In this document: positions 34,133 through 42,031 of the stretch, piece after piece | Layout of the letters: every line of letters begins with the position of its first letter | Position numbering within the stretch: the first letter of the stretch is position 1 | Origin: Streptomyces nodosus | GTDB lineage: Bacteria > Actinomycetota > Actinomycetes > Streptomycetales > Streptomycetaceae | DNA length: 64,000 bases | Assembly (NCBI RefSeq): GCF_008704995.1 | Contig: NZ_CP023747.1 | Location: forward strand, 6,048,001-6,112,000 | Direction: 5' to 3' | The notes under the pieces: generated by a model | Seen by the model: only the letters and a program-made list of their open reading frames with translations | The model's database searches: none | What the model was told of the DNA's origin: nothing | Position numbers and translations under genes: made by a program

Positions 34133-35076
34133 AGCAGCCCGACGTGCGGGGCACGTCCCCCCTGGTGCGACCTCCCAGGCTGGTGCCCGGCGCCCGGGTG
34201 GCCGTCGTCGCGCCCAGCGGGCCCGTGCGTGAGGAGCGGCTCGCCGCCGGGCTCGACCTGCTGCGCGCCTGGGAGCTGGAGCCCGTCGTGGCCCCGCACG
34301 TCCTCGACCGGCATCCCGGCTTTCCCTACCTGGCGGGCACCGACGCCGACCGGGCCGCCGACTTCCAGGCCGCCTGGTGCGACCCACGGGTGTCCGCGGT
34401 GCTCTGCGCCCGCGGCGGGTACGGGGCCCAGCGGATGGTCGACCTGCTCGACTGGGACGCGCTGCGGGCCGCGGGGCCCAAGGTGCTGGTCGGCTACAGC
34501 GACATCACCGCGCTGCACGAGGCCTTCGCCGCCCGCCTGGGCCTGGTCACTCTGCACGGCCCGATGGTGTCGGCCGTCGACTTCCTCAAGAACACCCGGG
34601 CGCAGCAGCATCTGCGTGCGACCCTGTTCGACCCGGAGTCCGTACGGACCATCGCCTCCGGCGGCACCGCCCTGGTGCCCGGCCGCGCCCGCGGCATCAC
34701 CCTCGGCGGCTGTCTGAGCCTGCTCGCCACCGAGCTGGGCACCCCGGGCGCCCGCTCCGGCGCCCGCGGCGGACTGCTGATGATCGAGGACATCGGCGAG
34801 GAGGCGTACCGGATCGACCGGATGCTCACCCAGCTGCTGCGCTCGGGATGGCTCGACGGGGTCACAGGGATCGCGCTCGGCTCCTGGAAGGAGTGCGGCC
34901 CCTACGACCTGCTGCGCGCCGTCCTCAGCGACCGGCTCGGCCCGCTCGGTGTGCCGGTCGTGGAGGAGTTCGGCTTCGGCCACGGGGACGGGGCGCTGAC
35001 CGTCCCGTTCGGTGTCGGCGCCGAACTGGACGCGGACGCGGGGACCCTGACCCTGGACGCGCCCGCGCTGGCGTAG
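34129..35076 (+). CDS. S66 family peptidase (LD-carboxypeptidase / MccF-like)
   Basis: 315 aa from GTG 34129, overlapping the S9 stop. The nucleophile is Ser124 in GYSDIT. The remaining triad (Glu, His) lies in the C-terminal half, where IEDIGEEAYRIDRML and GFGHGDGALTVPFG are visible; N-terminally there are VAVVAPSGPV and ARGGYGAQRMVD. Family members cleave L-Lys-D-Ala or meso-DAP-D-Ala bonds in murein tetrapeptide, or deactivate microcin C-like adenylates. The M55 neighbour favours murein-peptide recycling. Confidence 0.92.
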   Translation: MKQPDVRGTSPLVRPPRLVPGARVAVVAPSGPVREERLAAGLDLLRAWELEPVVAPHVLDRHPGFPYLAGTDADRAADFQAAWCDPRVSAVLCARGGYGAQRMVDLLDWDALRAAGPKVLVGYSDITALHEAFAARLGLVTLHGPMVSAVDFLKNTRAQQHLRATLFDPESVRTIASGGTALVPGRARGITLGGCLSLLATELGTPGARSGARGGLLMIEDIGEEAYRIDRMLTQLLRSGWLDGVTGIALGSWKECGPYDLLRAVLSDRLGPLGVPVVEEFGFGHGDGALTVPFGVGAELDADAGTLTLDAPALA

Positions 35077-35085
35077 TCCGGCCGC

Positions 35086-35103
35086 GCGGCGCCGGGGCGC
35101 CGC
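35086..35103 (+). terminator. Possible terminator after the peptidase operon
   Basis: GCGGCGCC-GG-GGCGCCGC, perfect 8-bp arms 10 nt after the S66 stop, no U-tract. The 2-nt loop means the real hairpin would open at its tip. Confidence 0.35.
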
Positions 35104-35210
35104 CGTCCGCCGGGGGCCGTCCCGGGGCGTGGGCGGGCCCCGGGGGCGCCGTCACCCGTCCGGCCCGCACCGGCCGGGCGGCTCCGGGCCCGGCCGTCCA
35201 TCCTGGTGGC

Positions 35211-35462
35211 ATGAGCCCGAAGACCTCCCGCAGGACCGGGACGAGCGCGGGGACGCACCTGGGCCCGGAGTGGCTGACGCCCCGCAGGCTCGCCGGCCTG
35301 GTCCTGGCCGCGCTGGTCCTGGTCTTCGTCTTCGAGAACACCCGGACGACCCGGATCAAACTGCTGGGCACGCTGGTGACGATGCCGCTGTGGCTGGCGC
35401 TGCTGGCCACGGGGCTGATCGGGGCGCTGGCCGGGGCGCTCGCCGCGAGCCGGCGCGGATGA
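35211..35462 (+). CDS. Small two-helix membrane protein (LapA/DUF1049-like)
   Basis: 83 aa, ATG 35211. A basic 25-residue N-terminus is followed by helix 1 (LAGLVLAALVLVFVFENT), a short polar turn with the KLLGTLVTMPLW segment, and helix 2 (LALLATGLIGALAGALAAS). The FVFENTRTTRIKLLG pattern is that of LapA-domain proteins, whose role in Actinobacteria is not established. No operon partner. Confidence 0.8.
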   Translation: MSPKTSRRTGTSAGTHLGPEWLTPRRLAGLVLAALVLVFVFENTRTTRIKLLGTLVTMPLWLALLATGLIGALAGALAASRRG

Positions 35463-35513
35463 CCCGCCCCGGTCCAGGGCCGCGGACCACCCGGCCTCGT
35501 CTACGGTGTCGAT

Positions 35514-36059
35514 GTGCCTGAGACCCATGGATATCTTGCCGAAGGCCCCCGTGTGGGCATACGCCGCTTCACCCAGGACGACGCGGCCGAGTTCACCGCC
35601 CGTGCACGGGAGAGCGAGGAACTGCACCGCCCCTGGCTGTTCCCGCCGACCAGCGCCGAGGCGTTCGCCTCCTACGCGGGACGGCTGATCGGGGATCCGG
35701 CGAGGGCGGGGTTCCTGGTGTGCGAGAAGGAGAACGGGGCCATCGCCGGGTTCATCAACATCAACAACATTGTCGAGGGCGGCTTTCTGTGCGGGGCCCT
35801 GGGATACGGCGTCTTCGCGCACGCCGCCGGACGCGGGCTGATGACGGAGGCTCTCGGCCTGGTGGTGCGGTACGCCTTCGGGCCCTTGCGGCTGCACCGG
35901 CTGGAGATCAATGTGCAGCCCGGCAACACCGCCTCGATCGCCCTCGCCCGCCGCTGCGGCTTCCGCCTGGAGGGCTTCTCCCCGAACATGATCTATGTCG
36001 ACGGGGCCTGGCAGGACCATGAACGCTGGGCCATCACGGCGGAGATGACCGGCGCGTAG
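35514..36059 (+). CDS. GNAT acetyltransferase, RimJ/RimL type
   Basis: 181 aa from GTG 35514. RimJ/RimL family pattern: VGIRRFTQDDAAEFTARARES, LHRPWLFPP, a core FLVCEKENGAIAGFININNI, the acetyl-CoA loop region FAHAAGRGLMTEALGLVVRYAF, RLEINVQPGNTASIALARRCGF and a C-terminal DHERWAI. Relatives acetylate N-termini of ribosomal proteins S5 or L12, or small molecules; the target here is unknown. It ends 75 nt before a structured RNA leader that looks like a ribosomal-protein attenuator, which may be coincidence. Confidence 0.9.
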   Translation: MPETHGYLAEGPRVGIRRFTQDDAAEFTARARESEELHRPWLFPPTSAEAFASYAGRLIGDPARAGFLVCEKENGAIAGFININNIVEGGFLCGALGYGVFAHAAGRGLMTEALGLVVRYAFGPLRLHRLEINVQPGNTASIALARRCGFRLEGFSPNMIYVDGAWQDHERWAITAEMTGA

Positions 36060-36133
36060 CGGCCGGCCGACGGGCAGGAGGCCACCCGGCCACGACTCGC
36101 CGCCCGGCGCGCGATGGGGTATGGTTGATCTTG

Positions 36134-36244
36134 AGCCGGTCACCGGAACTCCCGGTAGCCGACAGTGCGTTGGTGGTCCAAGGAAAGACGTCCCGCTTCC
36201 TGCGGGGAGATGCAGGTGCAAGGCCTGCCCGGCGCTCGGATGAG
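36134..36244 (+). ncRNA. Structured 5' leader RNA resembling a ribosomal-protein L10-type attenuator, without a ribosomal gene
   Basis: GAGCCGG at 36133-36139 can pair with CCGGCGCTC at 36229-36237, closing a domain. The domain holds CCGG-TCA-CCGG (36137-36147), an A/G-rich CCAAGGAAAGACG stretch reminiscent of the kink-turn sequence in L10-binding leaders, the hairpin CCCGC-TTCCT-GCGGG (36192-36206), and GCAGG-TGCAAGG-CCTGC (36212-36228). A strong terminator follows directly, as in an attenuator. L10 leaders precede rplJ-rplL; here a dehydrogenase gene lies 290 nt on. The family assignment is my reading and could be wrong; that it is a structured transcript is better supported. Confidence 0.45.
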
Positions 36245-36278
36245 AATCCCACCCCTGTTCTATAGGGGTGGGATTTTC
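36245..36278 (+). terminator. Strong intrinsic terminator of the leader RNA
   Basis: Perfect 12-bp stem AATCCCACCCCT / AGGGGTGGGATT (36245-36256 and 36264-36275), 7-nt loop GTTCTAT, then TTC. The tail gives four consecutive Us. It is the cleanest terminator in the window. Confidence 0.88.
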
Positions 36279-36488
36279 GCGTTCACCGCCTCTCCGCCGA
36301 CCGGCCCGGAGCGCCGCCGGCCGTCGGCCGTGTCATTGCCGTGTCATCGACGGTGGCCCGAAATGCGTGGGCCGCGGCGTTTGGCCGGTCCGAACCGGGG
36401 GACGCGGGAAGTCGGTGAGGGTGGTTTTGCCGCGCCCGCCGCCAGGAAGACGCGGACGCGTATGCCGAGTCGTACGCACCCGCAGGCA

Positions 36489-36526
36489 CGCACGACACGT
36501 ACAGACACGCACGACACGTACAGACA
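36489..36526 (+). repeat. Two perfect 19-bp tandem repeats upstream of the NDH-2 gene
   Basis: CGCACGACACGTACAGACA occurs twice in a row and a third copy begins (CGCA) before the sequence diverges. It ends about 45 nt before the dehydrogenase start. Direct repeats with two-turn spacing can be activator sites; slippage is the plain alternative. Confidence 0.6.
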
Positions 36527-36571
36527 CGCAGGCGACCAGACGCAGACGACGTCCACACGCCGGAGGCGAAC

Positions 36572-37957
36572 GTGAGTCGACCCCGCATCCTGATCGTCGG
36601 TGCCGGATTCGCCGGGTACCGAACGGCCCGCACCCTCGCCCGGCTGACCCGGCACCGAGCCGACATCACCCTGCTCAACCCGACCGACTACTTTCTGTAT
36701 CTCCCCCTGCTGCCCCAGGTCGCCATGGGCGTCCTGGATCCGCGCCGGGTGGCCGTCTCGCTGCCCGGCACCCTGCGCCGGGTGCGCCTGGTGCTCGGCG
36801 AGGCGGGCGGCATCGACCTGGACGCCCGCACCGTGCGCTACACCGACCCCGAGGGCCGGGAGGGCACGCTCGGTTACGACCGGCTGGTGCTCGCCGTCGG
36901 CAGCGTCAACAAGCTGTTGCCGATTCCCGGTGTCGCCGAGCATGCGCACGGCTTCCGGGGACTGCCCGAGGCGCTCTATCTGCGCGACCATGTGACCCGC
37001 CAGATCGAGCTGGCCGCCGCGGCCGACGACCCCGGGCGGTGCTCCGCCCGCTGCACCTTCGTGGTGGTCGGCGCCGGCTACACCGGAACCGAAGTCGCCG
37101 CACAGGGACAGCAGTTCACCGACGAACTGGTGCGCACCCAGCCGCTGCGCCACGGTATGCGGCCGCGCTGGCTGCTGCTGGACGTCGCGGCGCGGGTCCT
37201 GCCGGAGCTGGACGAACGGCTCTCCCGCTCCGCCGAGCGGGTGCTGCGGCGGCGCGGGGTCGACGTACGGATGGGAACCTCGGTGAAGGAGGCGACCCAC
37301 GAAGGAGTCCTGCTGACGGACGGGGAGTTCGTCGACACCCGCACCCTGGTGTGGTGCGTCGGCGTACGCCCCGATCCGCTGATGGAGAGCCTGGGCCGGC
37401 CGCTGGAACGGGGCCGCCTGCTGGTCGACCCGTACCTCCAGGTGCCCGGCCATGCCGACGTGTTCGCCTGCGGGGACGGGGCGGCCGTGCCCGATCTGGA
37501 CAAGCCCGGCCGGTACACGCCGATGACCGCGCAGCACGCCTGGCGGCAGGGCCGGGTCTGCGCCCGGAACGTCGCCGCCTCCCTCGGTATCGGCTCACGG
37601 CGCGCCTATCGCCACCGGGATCTGGGATTCGTCGTGGACCTCGGCGGCACCCAGGCCGCCGCCGATCCGCTCGGCATCCCGCTGTCCGGGCCGCCCGCCG
37701 CGGCCGTCACCCGCGGTTACCATCTGGCCGCGATGCCCGGCAACCGTGTCCGGGTCGCCGCCGACTGGCTCCTGGACGCCGTACTTCCGCGCCAGGCGGT
37801 GCAGTTGGGCCTGGTCCGCTCCTGGTCCGTACCGCTGGAGTCGGCGTCGCCCGAACTGGCCCGGGTGCCGGGAGCCCCCGGCACCACCCCGCCCTCGGCC
37901 GCCGCCCCTCTCCCGACGCCGCCCGACGAGCGGCACGGTACGCAGGAGGATTCATGA
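36572..37957 (+). CDS. Type II NADH dehydrogenase-like FAD oxidoreductase
   Basis: 461 aa. Two dinucleotide-binding folds: FAD site ILIVGAGFAGYRTARTLAR at the N-terminus and NAD site FVVVGAGYTGTEVAAQ at ~residue 160. Also LNPTDYFLYLPLLPQVA and the flavin motif VFACGDGAAVPDLDKPGRYTPMTAQHAWRQG, as in NDH-2 enzymes that pass electrons from NADH to quinone without pumping protons. The C-terminal third should give the membrane anchor and ends in a Pro/Ala-rich tail. It overlaps the transketolase start by 4 nt, an unusual operon partner. Confidence 0.9.
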   Translation: MSRPRILIVGAGFAGYRTARTLARLTRHRADITLLNPTDYFLYLPLLPQVAMGVLDPRRVAVSLPGTLRRVRLVLGEAGGIDLDARTVRYTDPEGREGTLGYDRLVLAVGSVNKLLPIPGVAEHAHGFRGLPEALYLRDHVTRQIELAAAADDPGRCSARCTFVVVGAGYTGTEVAAQGQQFTDELVRTQPLRHGMRPRWLLLDVAARVLPELDERLSRSAERVLRRRGVDVRMGTSVKEATHEGVLLTDGEFVDTRTLVWCVGVRPDPLMESLGRPLERGRLLVDPYLQVPGHADVFACGDGAAVPDLDKPGRYTPMTAQHAWRQGRVCARNVAASLGIGSRRAYRHRDLGFVVDLGGTQAAADPLGIPLSGPPAAAVTRGYHLAAMPGNRVRVAADWLLDAVLPRQAVQLGLVRSWSVPLESASPELARVPGAPGTTPPSAAAPLPTPPDERHGTQEDS

Positions 37958-39801
37958 ACACCCGTCAGCTCACCGAACTCGCCCAGCAGTTGCGCGTCGA
38001 CAGCGTCCGCGCCGCCGCCGCGGCCGGTTCCGGGCACCCCACCTCCTCGATGTCCGCCGCGGATCTGATGGCCGTACTGCTGGCCCGGCACTTCCGCTAC
38101 GACTTCGAGCGCCCCGCCCACCCCGGCAACGACCGCTTCATCCTCTCCAAGGGGCATGCCTCACCCCTGCTCTACGCCGCCTACAAGGCCGCCGGAGCCA
38201 TCAACGAGACCGAACTGCTCACCTTCCGCAAGCTCGGCAGCCGGCTGGAGGGGCACCCCACACCCCGCCGGCTGCCCTGGGTCGAGACGGCCACCGGCTC
38301 GCTCGGCCAGGGGCTGCCCGTCGGCGTCGGCATCGCCCTGGCCGGGAAGCGGCTCGACCACACCGGATACCGGGTGTGGGTCATGTGCGGAGACAGCGAA
38401 CTGGCCGAGGGGTCCGTGTGGGAGGCCGCCGAGCACGCCGGCCATGAGCACCTCGACAACCTGATCGTGATGGTCGACGTCAACCGGCTCGGCCAGCGCG
38501 GACCCACCCGGCACGGCCACGACCTGGACGCCTACGCCCGCCGCTTCCGGGCCTTCGACTGGCACACCCTCGAGATCGACGGCCATGACGTCGAGGCGAT
38601 CGACCGCGCCTGCACCGAGGCCGAATCCACCGCGGGACAGCCCACCGTCATTCTCGCCCGCACCTTCAAGGGCAAGGGCGTCGGCTCGGTACAGAACCGC
38701 GAGGGCATGCACGGCAAGCCGCTGCCGGACCCCGAGGAGGCGATCGCGGAGCTCGGCGGCGTACGAAACGTGCAGGTCGAGGTCGAGCCGCCGCCCGCCG
38801 CCCGGACCCTGCACGCCGTACGCGGAGGCCATCTGGATCTGCCGCGCTACGACCTCGGCGACCGGGTCGCCACCCGGGACGCCTACGGCCAGGCGCTGGT
38901 GGCGCTCGGCAACGCCCGAGGCGATGTCGTGGCCGTCGACGGAGAGGTGGGCGACTCCACCCGGACCGAACTGTTCGCCAAGGGCCACCCCGAGCGCTAC
39001 TTCGAGTGCTATATCGCCGAGCAGCTGATGGTCGGGGTCGCCGTCGGCCTGGCGGCGCGCGGCTGGGTGCCGTACGCCTCGACGTTCGCCGCGTTCCTCA
39101 CCCGTGCCCACGATTTCATCCGGATGGCTTCGATCAGCGGTGCCGGCATCAACCTGGTCGGTTCCCACGCGGGCTGCGCCATCGGCGAGGACGGGCCCTC
39201 CCAGATGGGCCTGGAGGACCTCGCGATGCTGCGCTGCGTGTACGGGTCGACCGTGCTGTACCCGTGCGACGCCAACCAGACCGCGCGGCTGGTCGCCGCG
39301 ATGGCCGGACTGGACGGCATCCGCTATCTGCGCACCTCACGCGGGGACACCCCGGTGATCTACGGTCCCACCGAGGAGTTCCCGGTCGGCGGCAGCAAGG
39401 TACTGCGCGCCTCCGCCGAGGACCGGCTGACGGTGGTCGCCGCCGGGGTCACCGTCCATGAGGCGCTGAAGGCCGCCGACGCCCTGGCGGACCAGGGGAT
39501 ACGCGTCCGGGTCGTCGACCTCTACTCGGTCAAGCCGGTCGACCGCGCCACCCTGCGCGAGGCCGCCGAGCGCACCGGCTGTCTGCTCACCGTCGAGGAC
39601 CACCATGAACAGGGCGGCCTCGGTGACGCGGTGCTCGACGCCTTCACCGACGGGCGTCCCGTGCCCCGGCTGGAGCGGCTGGCGGTGCGGACCATGCCGG
39701 GGTCGGCCACGCCCGCCGAGCAACTGCACGCCGCGGGCATCGACGCGGAGTCCATCGCCGCCGTGGCCCGGCAGCTGGTGGAGCACGCGGTGGCGTCCTG
39801 A
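37954..39801 (+). CDS. Transketolase (short, animal-like form)
   Basis: 615 aa from ATG 37954 with AGGAGGA. It transfers two-carbon units in the pentose phosphate pathway using thiamine diphosphate. Seen: SVRAAAAAGSGHPTSSMSAADLMAVL, the ThDP/Mg motif from GDSELAEGSVWEA to IVMVDVN, GKGVGSVQNREGMHGKPL, and the pyrimidine-domain Glu region FECYIAEQLMVGVAVGLAARG. Length matches the ~620-aa transketolases rather than the ~690-aa enzyme usual in bacteria, so it is likely a second, specialised copy. Coupled to the upstream dehydrogenase by ATGA. Confidence 0.93.
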   Translation: MNTRQLTELAQQLRVDSVRAAAAAGSGHPTSSMSAADLMAVLLARHFRYDFERPAHPGNDRFILSKGHASPLLYAAYKAAGAINETELLTFRKLGSRLEGHPTPRRLPWVETATGSLGQGLPVGVGIALAGKRLDHTGYRVWVMCGDSELAEGSVWEAAEHAGHEHLDNLIVMVDVNRLGQRGPTRHGHDLDAYARRFRAFDWHTLEIDGHDVEAIDRACTEAESTAGQPTVILARTFKGKGVGSVQNREGMHGKPLPDPEEAIAELGGVRNVQVEVEPPPAARTLHAVRGGHLDLPRYDLGDRVATRDAYGQALVALGNARGDVVAVDGEVGDSTRTELFAKGHPERYFECYIAEQLMVGVAVGLAARGWVPYASTFAAFLTRAHDFIRMASISGAGINLVGSHAGCAIGEDGPSQMGLEDLAMLRCVYGSTVLYPCDANQTARLVAAMAGLDGIRYLRTSRGDTPVIYGPTEEFPVGGSKVLRASAEDRLTVVAAGVTVHEALKAADALADQGIRVRVVDLYSVKPVDRATLREAAERTGCLLTVEDHHEQGGLGDAVLDAFTDGRPVPRLERLAVRTMPGSATPAEQLHAAGIDAESIAAVARQLVEHAVAS

Positions 39802-39931
39802 CCGAGGAGAGCGGGTCCGTACGACGCGCGTGAGATGCGCCGACGACGGAGCCGACGACATGACGGACGACATGACGGTCCGGGGCCGTTGCCCGGAGTG
39901 GAACGCGGAAAGAGCACGGCGGGCGCACCGG

Positions 39932-39960
39932 CCCCGATTCCGATATGTCCTGAATCGGGG
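39932..39960 (+). promoter_or_regulatory. Inverted repeat upstream of gvpO
   Basis: Perfect 9-bp arms CCCCGATTC (39932-39940) and GAATCGGGG (39952-39960) with an 11-nt AT-containing loop, 50 nt before gvpO. It overlaps a second potential pairing, GAGTGC (39960-39965) with GCACTC (39988-39993). Could be an operator or leader hairpin of the gas-vesicle operon. Confidence 0.5.
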
Positions 39961-40009
39961 AGTGCGGGTTTGCACACCTGACAAGGGGCACTCGGTCCCC
40001 GAGGTCGCC

Positions 40010-40354
40010 ATGTCACAGGGATCGAGCGCATCGCATGCGCGGAACTCGCCCAGGAAGGCGGGCGACGGCACACCACAGGGCGGGCTGAGCCCGATGGAGG
40101 TGCTGCGCCGGGCCCGGGCCGAGTTCGCCGAGCTCACCGGCATGACGCCCGAAGCGGTGTCGTCCTTCGAGCCCACCGAGGACGGCTGGGAGCTGGAGAT
40201 CGAGGTTCTGGAGCTCGCCCGGGTCCCCGACACGATGAGCCTGATCGCGAGCTATGAGGTGGAGCTCACCGCCGACGGTGAGCTCGCCGGTTATCGACGC
40301 GTTCGCCGCTATGAACGCGGGAGGGCCGACGCACATCGGCCGGGCGGTCGCTAG
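40010..40354 (+). CDS. gvpO: Gas vesicle protein GvpO
   Basis: 114 aa from ATG 40010. The core LSPMEVLRRARAEFAELTGMTPEAVSSFEPTEDGWELEIEVLELARVPDTMSLIASYEV and the final YRRVRRYERG are the conserved GvpO domain; the first ~30 residues are disordered. GvpO is needed for gas-vesicle formation or gvp expression in haloarchaea, mechanism unsettled. First gene of the gvp operon in the streptomycete order; 73 nt separate it from gvpA, the only real gap in the operon. Confidence 0.93.
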   Translation: MSQGSSASHARNSPRKAGDGTPQGGLSPMEVLRRARAEFAELTGMTPEAVSSFEPTEDGWELEIEVLELARVPDTMSLIASYEVELTADGELAGYRRVRRYERGRADAHRPGGR

Positions 40355-40427
40355 ACCGCGATCCCGTGGCCGCCCCGACGGACCACACCGGCAGCACAGG
40401 CACGGCAGACAGGGAGGAGCGGTCGGC

Positions 40428-40877
40428 ATGACCGTTGTCCCGGCAGCACAGACCGGCTCGGGCGGTGGCTCGAGCGGACTCTACGACGTCCTGGAACTCG
40501 TCCTCGACCGAGGGCTGGTGATCGACGCGTTCGTCCGGGTGTCCCTCGTCGGCATCGAGATTCTGAAGATCGACGTACGGGTCGTGGTGGCGAGCGTCGA
40601 CACCTATCTGCGCTTCGCCGAGGCGTGCAACCGGCTCGACCTGGAGGCCGGGCCGCGCAAGAGCCCCGGTCTGCCCGACCTGGTCGGCGAGATCACCGAA
40701 TCGGGGGCGCGAGGCAAGTCGAAGGGCGCCCTGTCCGGCGCCGCCCAGACCATCTCCGACGCCTTCAACCAGGCCCGTGAGGAGGGACAGGGGCAGGGGC
40801 AGGGACAGCGGGAGGAGCGGTCACGGCCCCGCAGGTCCATGACCGCCCGCGGCAAGAGGGAGGAGGAGCAGGAGTGA
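40428..40877 (+). CDS. gvpA: Gas vesicle structural protein GvpA (C-terminally extended)
   Basis: 149 aa. Residues ~18-75 (GLYDVLELVLDRGLVIDAFVRVSLVGIEILKIDVRVVVASVDTYLRFAEA) are an unmistakable GvpA shell domain. Classical GvpA is ~70-75 aa. This protein carries a further ~70-residue tail with GARGKSKGALSGAA, a QGQGQGQ run and a basic end, which would project from a vesicle wall or prevent normal rib packing. ATG 40428 has GGGAGGAG upstream. It overlaps gvpF by 4 nt. Confidence 0.94.
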   Translation: MTVVPAAQTGSGGGSSGLYDVLELVLDRGLVIDAFVRVSLVGIEILKIDVRVVVASVDTYLRFAEACNRLDLEAGPRKSPGLPDLVGEITESGARGKSKGALSGAAQTISDAFNQAREEGQGQGQGQREERSRPRRSMTARGKREEEQE

Positions 40878-41644
40878 GCACCTATGTCTATGGCGTCGCC
40901 GCGGCCTCGCACCCCTCGCTCCCCAAGGGCCTGGGCGGGGTCGGGGAACCTCCCTGCCCGGTCAGGATCCTCCGCGAGGGCGGACTGGCGGCCATCGTCA
41001 GCGACGCCCCCGAAGGGCTGCGGCCCAAGCGCAGGGACCTGCTGGCCCACCAGAGCGTGCTCGGCGAGGCCGGCGCGGGCGGCGCGGTGCTGCCCATGCG
41101 CTTCGGCAGTGTGGCGCCGGACGACGACGCCGTCACCCGGGTGCTCGCCGAGCGGGCCGACCACTACCGGGAACGGCTGTCGGCGCTGGGCGGACGGATC
41201 GAGTACAACGTCAAGGCCAGCCATGACCAGGAGGCGGTGCTGCACCGGGTGATGGCCGAGGAACCGGAGACGCGCGCCCTGGCCGAGGCCAACCGGCAGG
41301 CGGGCGGCGGCAGCTACGACGAACGGCTGCGGCTCGGCCAAGTGATCGCCGAGGCGGTGCAGAGCCGTGAGGCGGAGGACGCAGCGGAGCTGCAGCGCCT
41401 GCTCGAACCGGCCGCCGAGGCCGTCAGCACGGGCCCCGAGTCCGGCGGCTGGCTGGCCAATCTCTCCTTCCTGGTGCCCCGGGACTCCGCCGAGGAGTTC
41501 CTGGCCGCCGTGGAGGAGATACGCAAGAGCCACCCGCACCTCGAACTGCGGGTGAACGGGCCGCTGCCGCCGTACAGCTTCGTCGAGCCCGGCCCCGCCG
41601 AGCCCGCCGCGAGCACCACCGGCGCGGCCACGGGTGAGGAGTGA
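40874..41644 (+). CDS. gvpF: Gas vesicle protein GvpF (GvpF/L family)
   Basis: 256 aa from GTG 40874 (GTGA overlap with gvpA). GvpF/L family features: TYVYGVAAA at the N-terminus, AIVSDAPEGLRPKRRDLLAHQSVL, VLPMRFGSVAPDDDAV, RIEYNVKASHDQEAVL and the C-terminal LSFLVPRDSAEEFLAAVEEI ... LELRVNGPLPPYSFVEP. GvpF binds GvpA and helps nucleate the vesicle in other systems. A paralogue (gvpL) lies four genes downstream. Confidence 0.94.
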   Translation: MSTYVYGVAAASHPSLPKGLGGVGEPPCPVRILREGGLAAIVSDAPEGLRPKRRDLLAHQSVLGEAGAGGAVLPMRFGSVAPDDDAVTRVLAERADHYRERLSALGGRIEYNVKASHDQEAVLHRVMAEEPETRALAEANRQAGGGSYDERLRLGQVIAEAVQSREAEDAAELQRLLEPAAEAVSTGPESGGWLANLSFLVPRDSAEEFLAAVEEIRKSHPHLELRVNGPLPPYSFVEPGPAEPAASTTGAATGEE

Positions 41645-41647
41645 GCC

Positions 41648-42031
41648 ATGGGACTGCTCTCGGAGACCGTGCTGCTGCCGTTCGCACCGGCGCGCGGCAG
41701 CCTTTGGGTGATCAGACAGCTGATCGCCGAGGCCGAGCGACAGTACTACGACCCGGCGACCGTACGGGCCGAACTCGCCCTCCTCGAGCGCCGGCTCGAC
41801 GAGGGCGAGATCACGGCCGAGGAGTTCGACCGGGAGGAGGACGCCCTGCTCGACCGGCTGGAGATCGGTCTGGGCCGTGCGACGGCCATGGGCGGCACGG
41901 CGGAAGCGGACGACGCGACCGCCGTGGACGCCGAGGCGACAGAGGACGCAACCGCAGCGCAGGACGCGGCCGTCACCGGCGGCACCGCGGAGCCGGGCGG
42001 CGCAGCGGACACGGGCGACAGGACCACATGA
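41648..42031 (+). CDS. gvpG: Gas vesicle protein GvpG
   Basis: 127 aa. The first ~75 residues (LLSETVLLPFAPARGSLWVIRQLIAEAERQYYDPATVRAELALLERRLDEGEITAEEFDREEDALLDRL) are the GvpG domain, a helical accessory protein. The remaining ~50 residues are Ala/Thr/Glu-rich repeats without domain. Begins 3 nt after gvpF and overlaps gvpY by 4 nt. Confidence 0.93.
   Translation: MGLLSETVLLPFAPARGSLWVIRQLIAEAERQYYDPATVRAELALLERRLDEGEITAEEFDREEDALLDRLEIGLGRATAMGGTAEADDATAVDAEATEDATAAQDAAVTGGTAEPGGAADTGDRTT

Larger units (their letters stand above)
36060..36571. other. 512-nt non-coding region: leader RNA, terminator and tandem repeats
   Basis: No credible gene on either strand. It contains the structured RNA at 36134-36275, its terminator, and further downstream a pair of 19-bp tandem repeats at 36489-36526 just ahead of the NADH dehydrogenase gene. 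Open frames crossing it are short, arginine-rich and lack homology. Confidence 0.6.

Noticed and set aside
36134..36244. tRNA or known riboswitch (cobalamin, FMN, T-box, SAM) at this locus
   Set aside because: No cloverleaf, no T-box core, no B12 box or FMN consensus could be matched by eye.
36034..36252. 72-codon minus-strand frame (MGFSSERRAG...) across the leader RNA
   Set aside because: No ribosome site, and the sequence is explained better by RNA hairpins and a terminator on the plus strand.
36489..36526. CRISPR-like direct repeats
   Set aside because: Two adjacent repeat units with no spacers and no cas genes.
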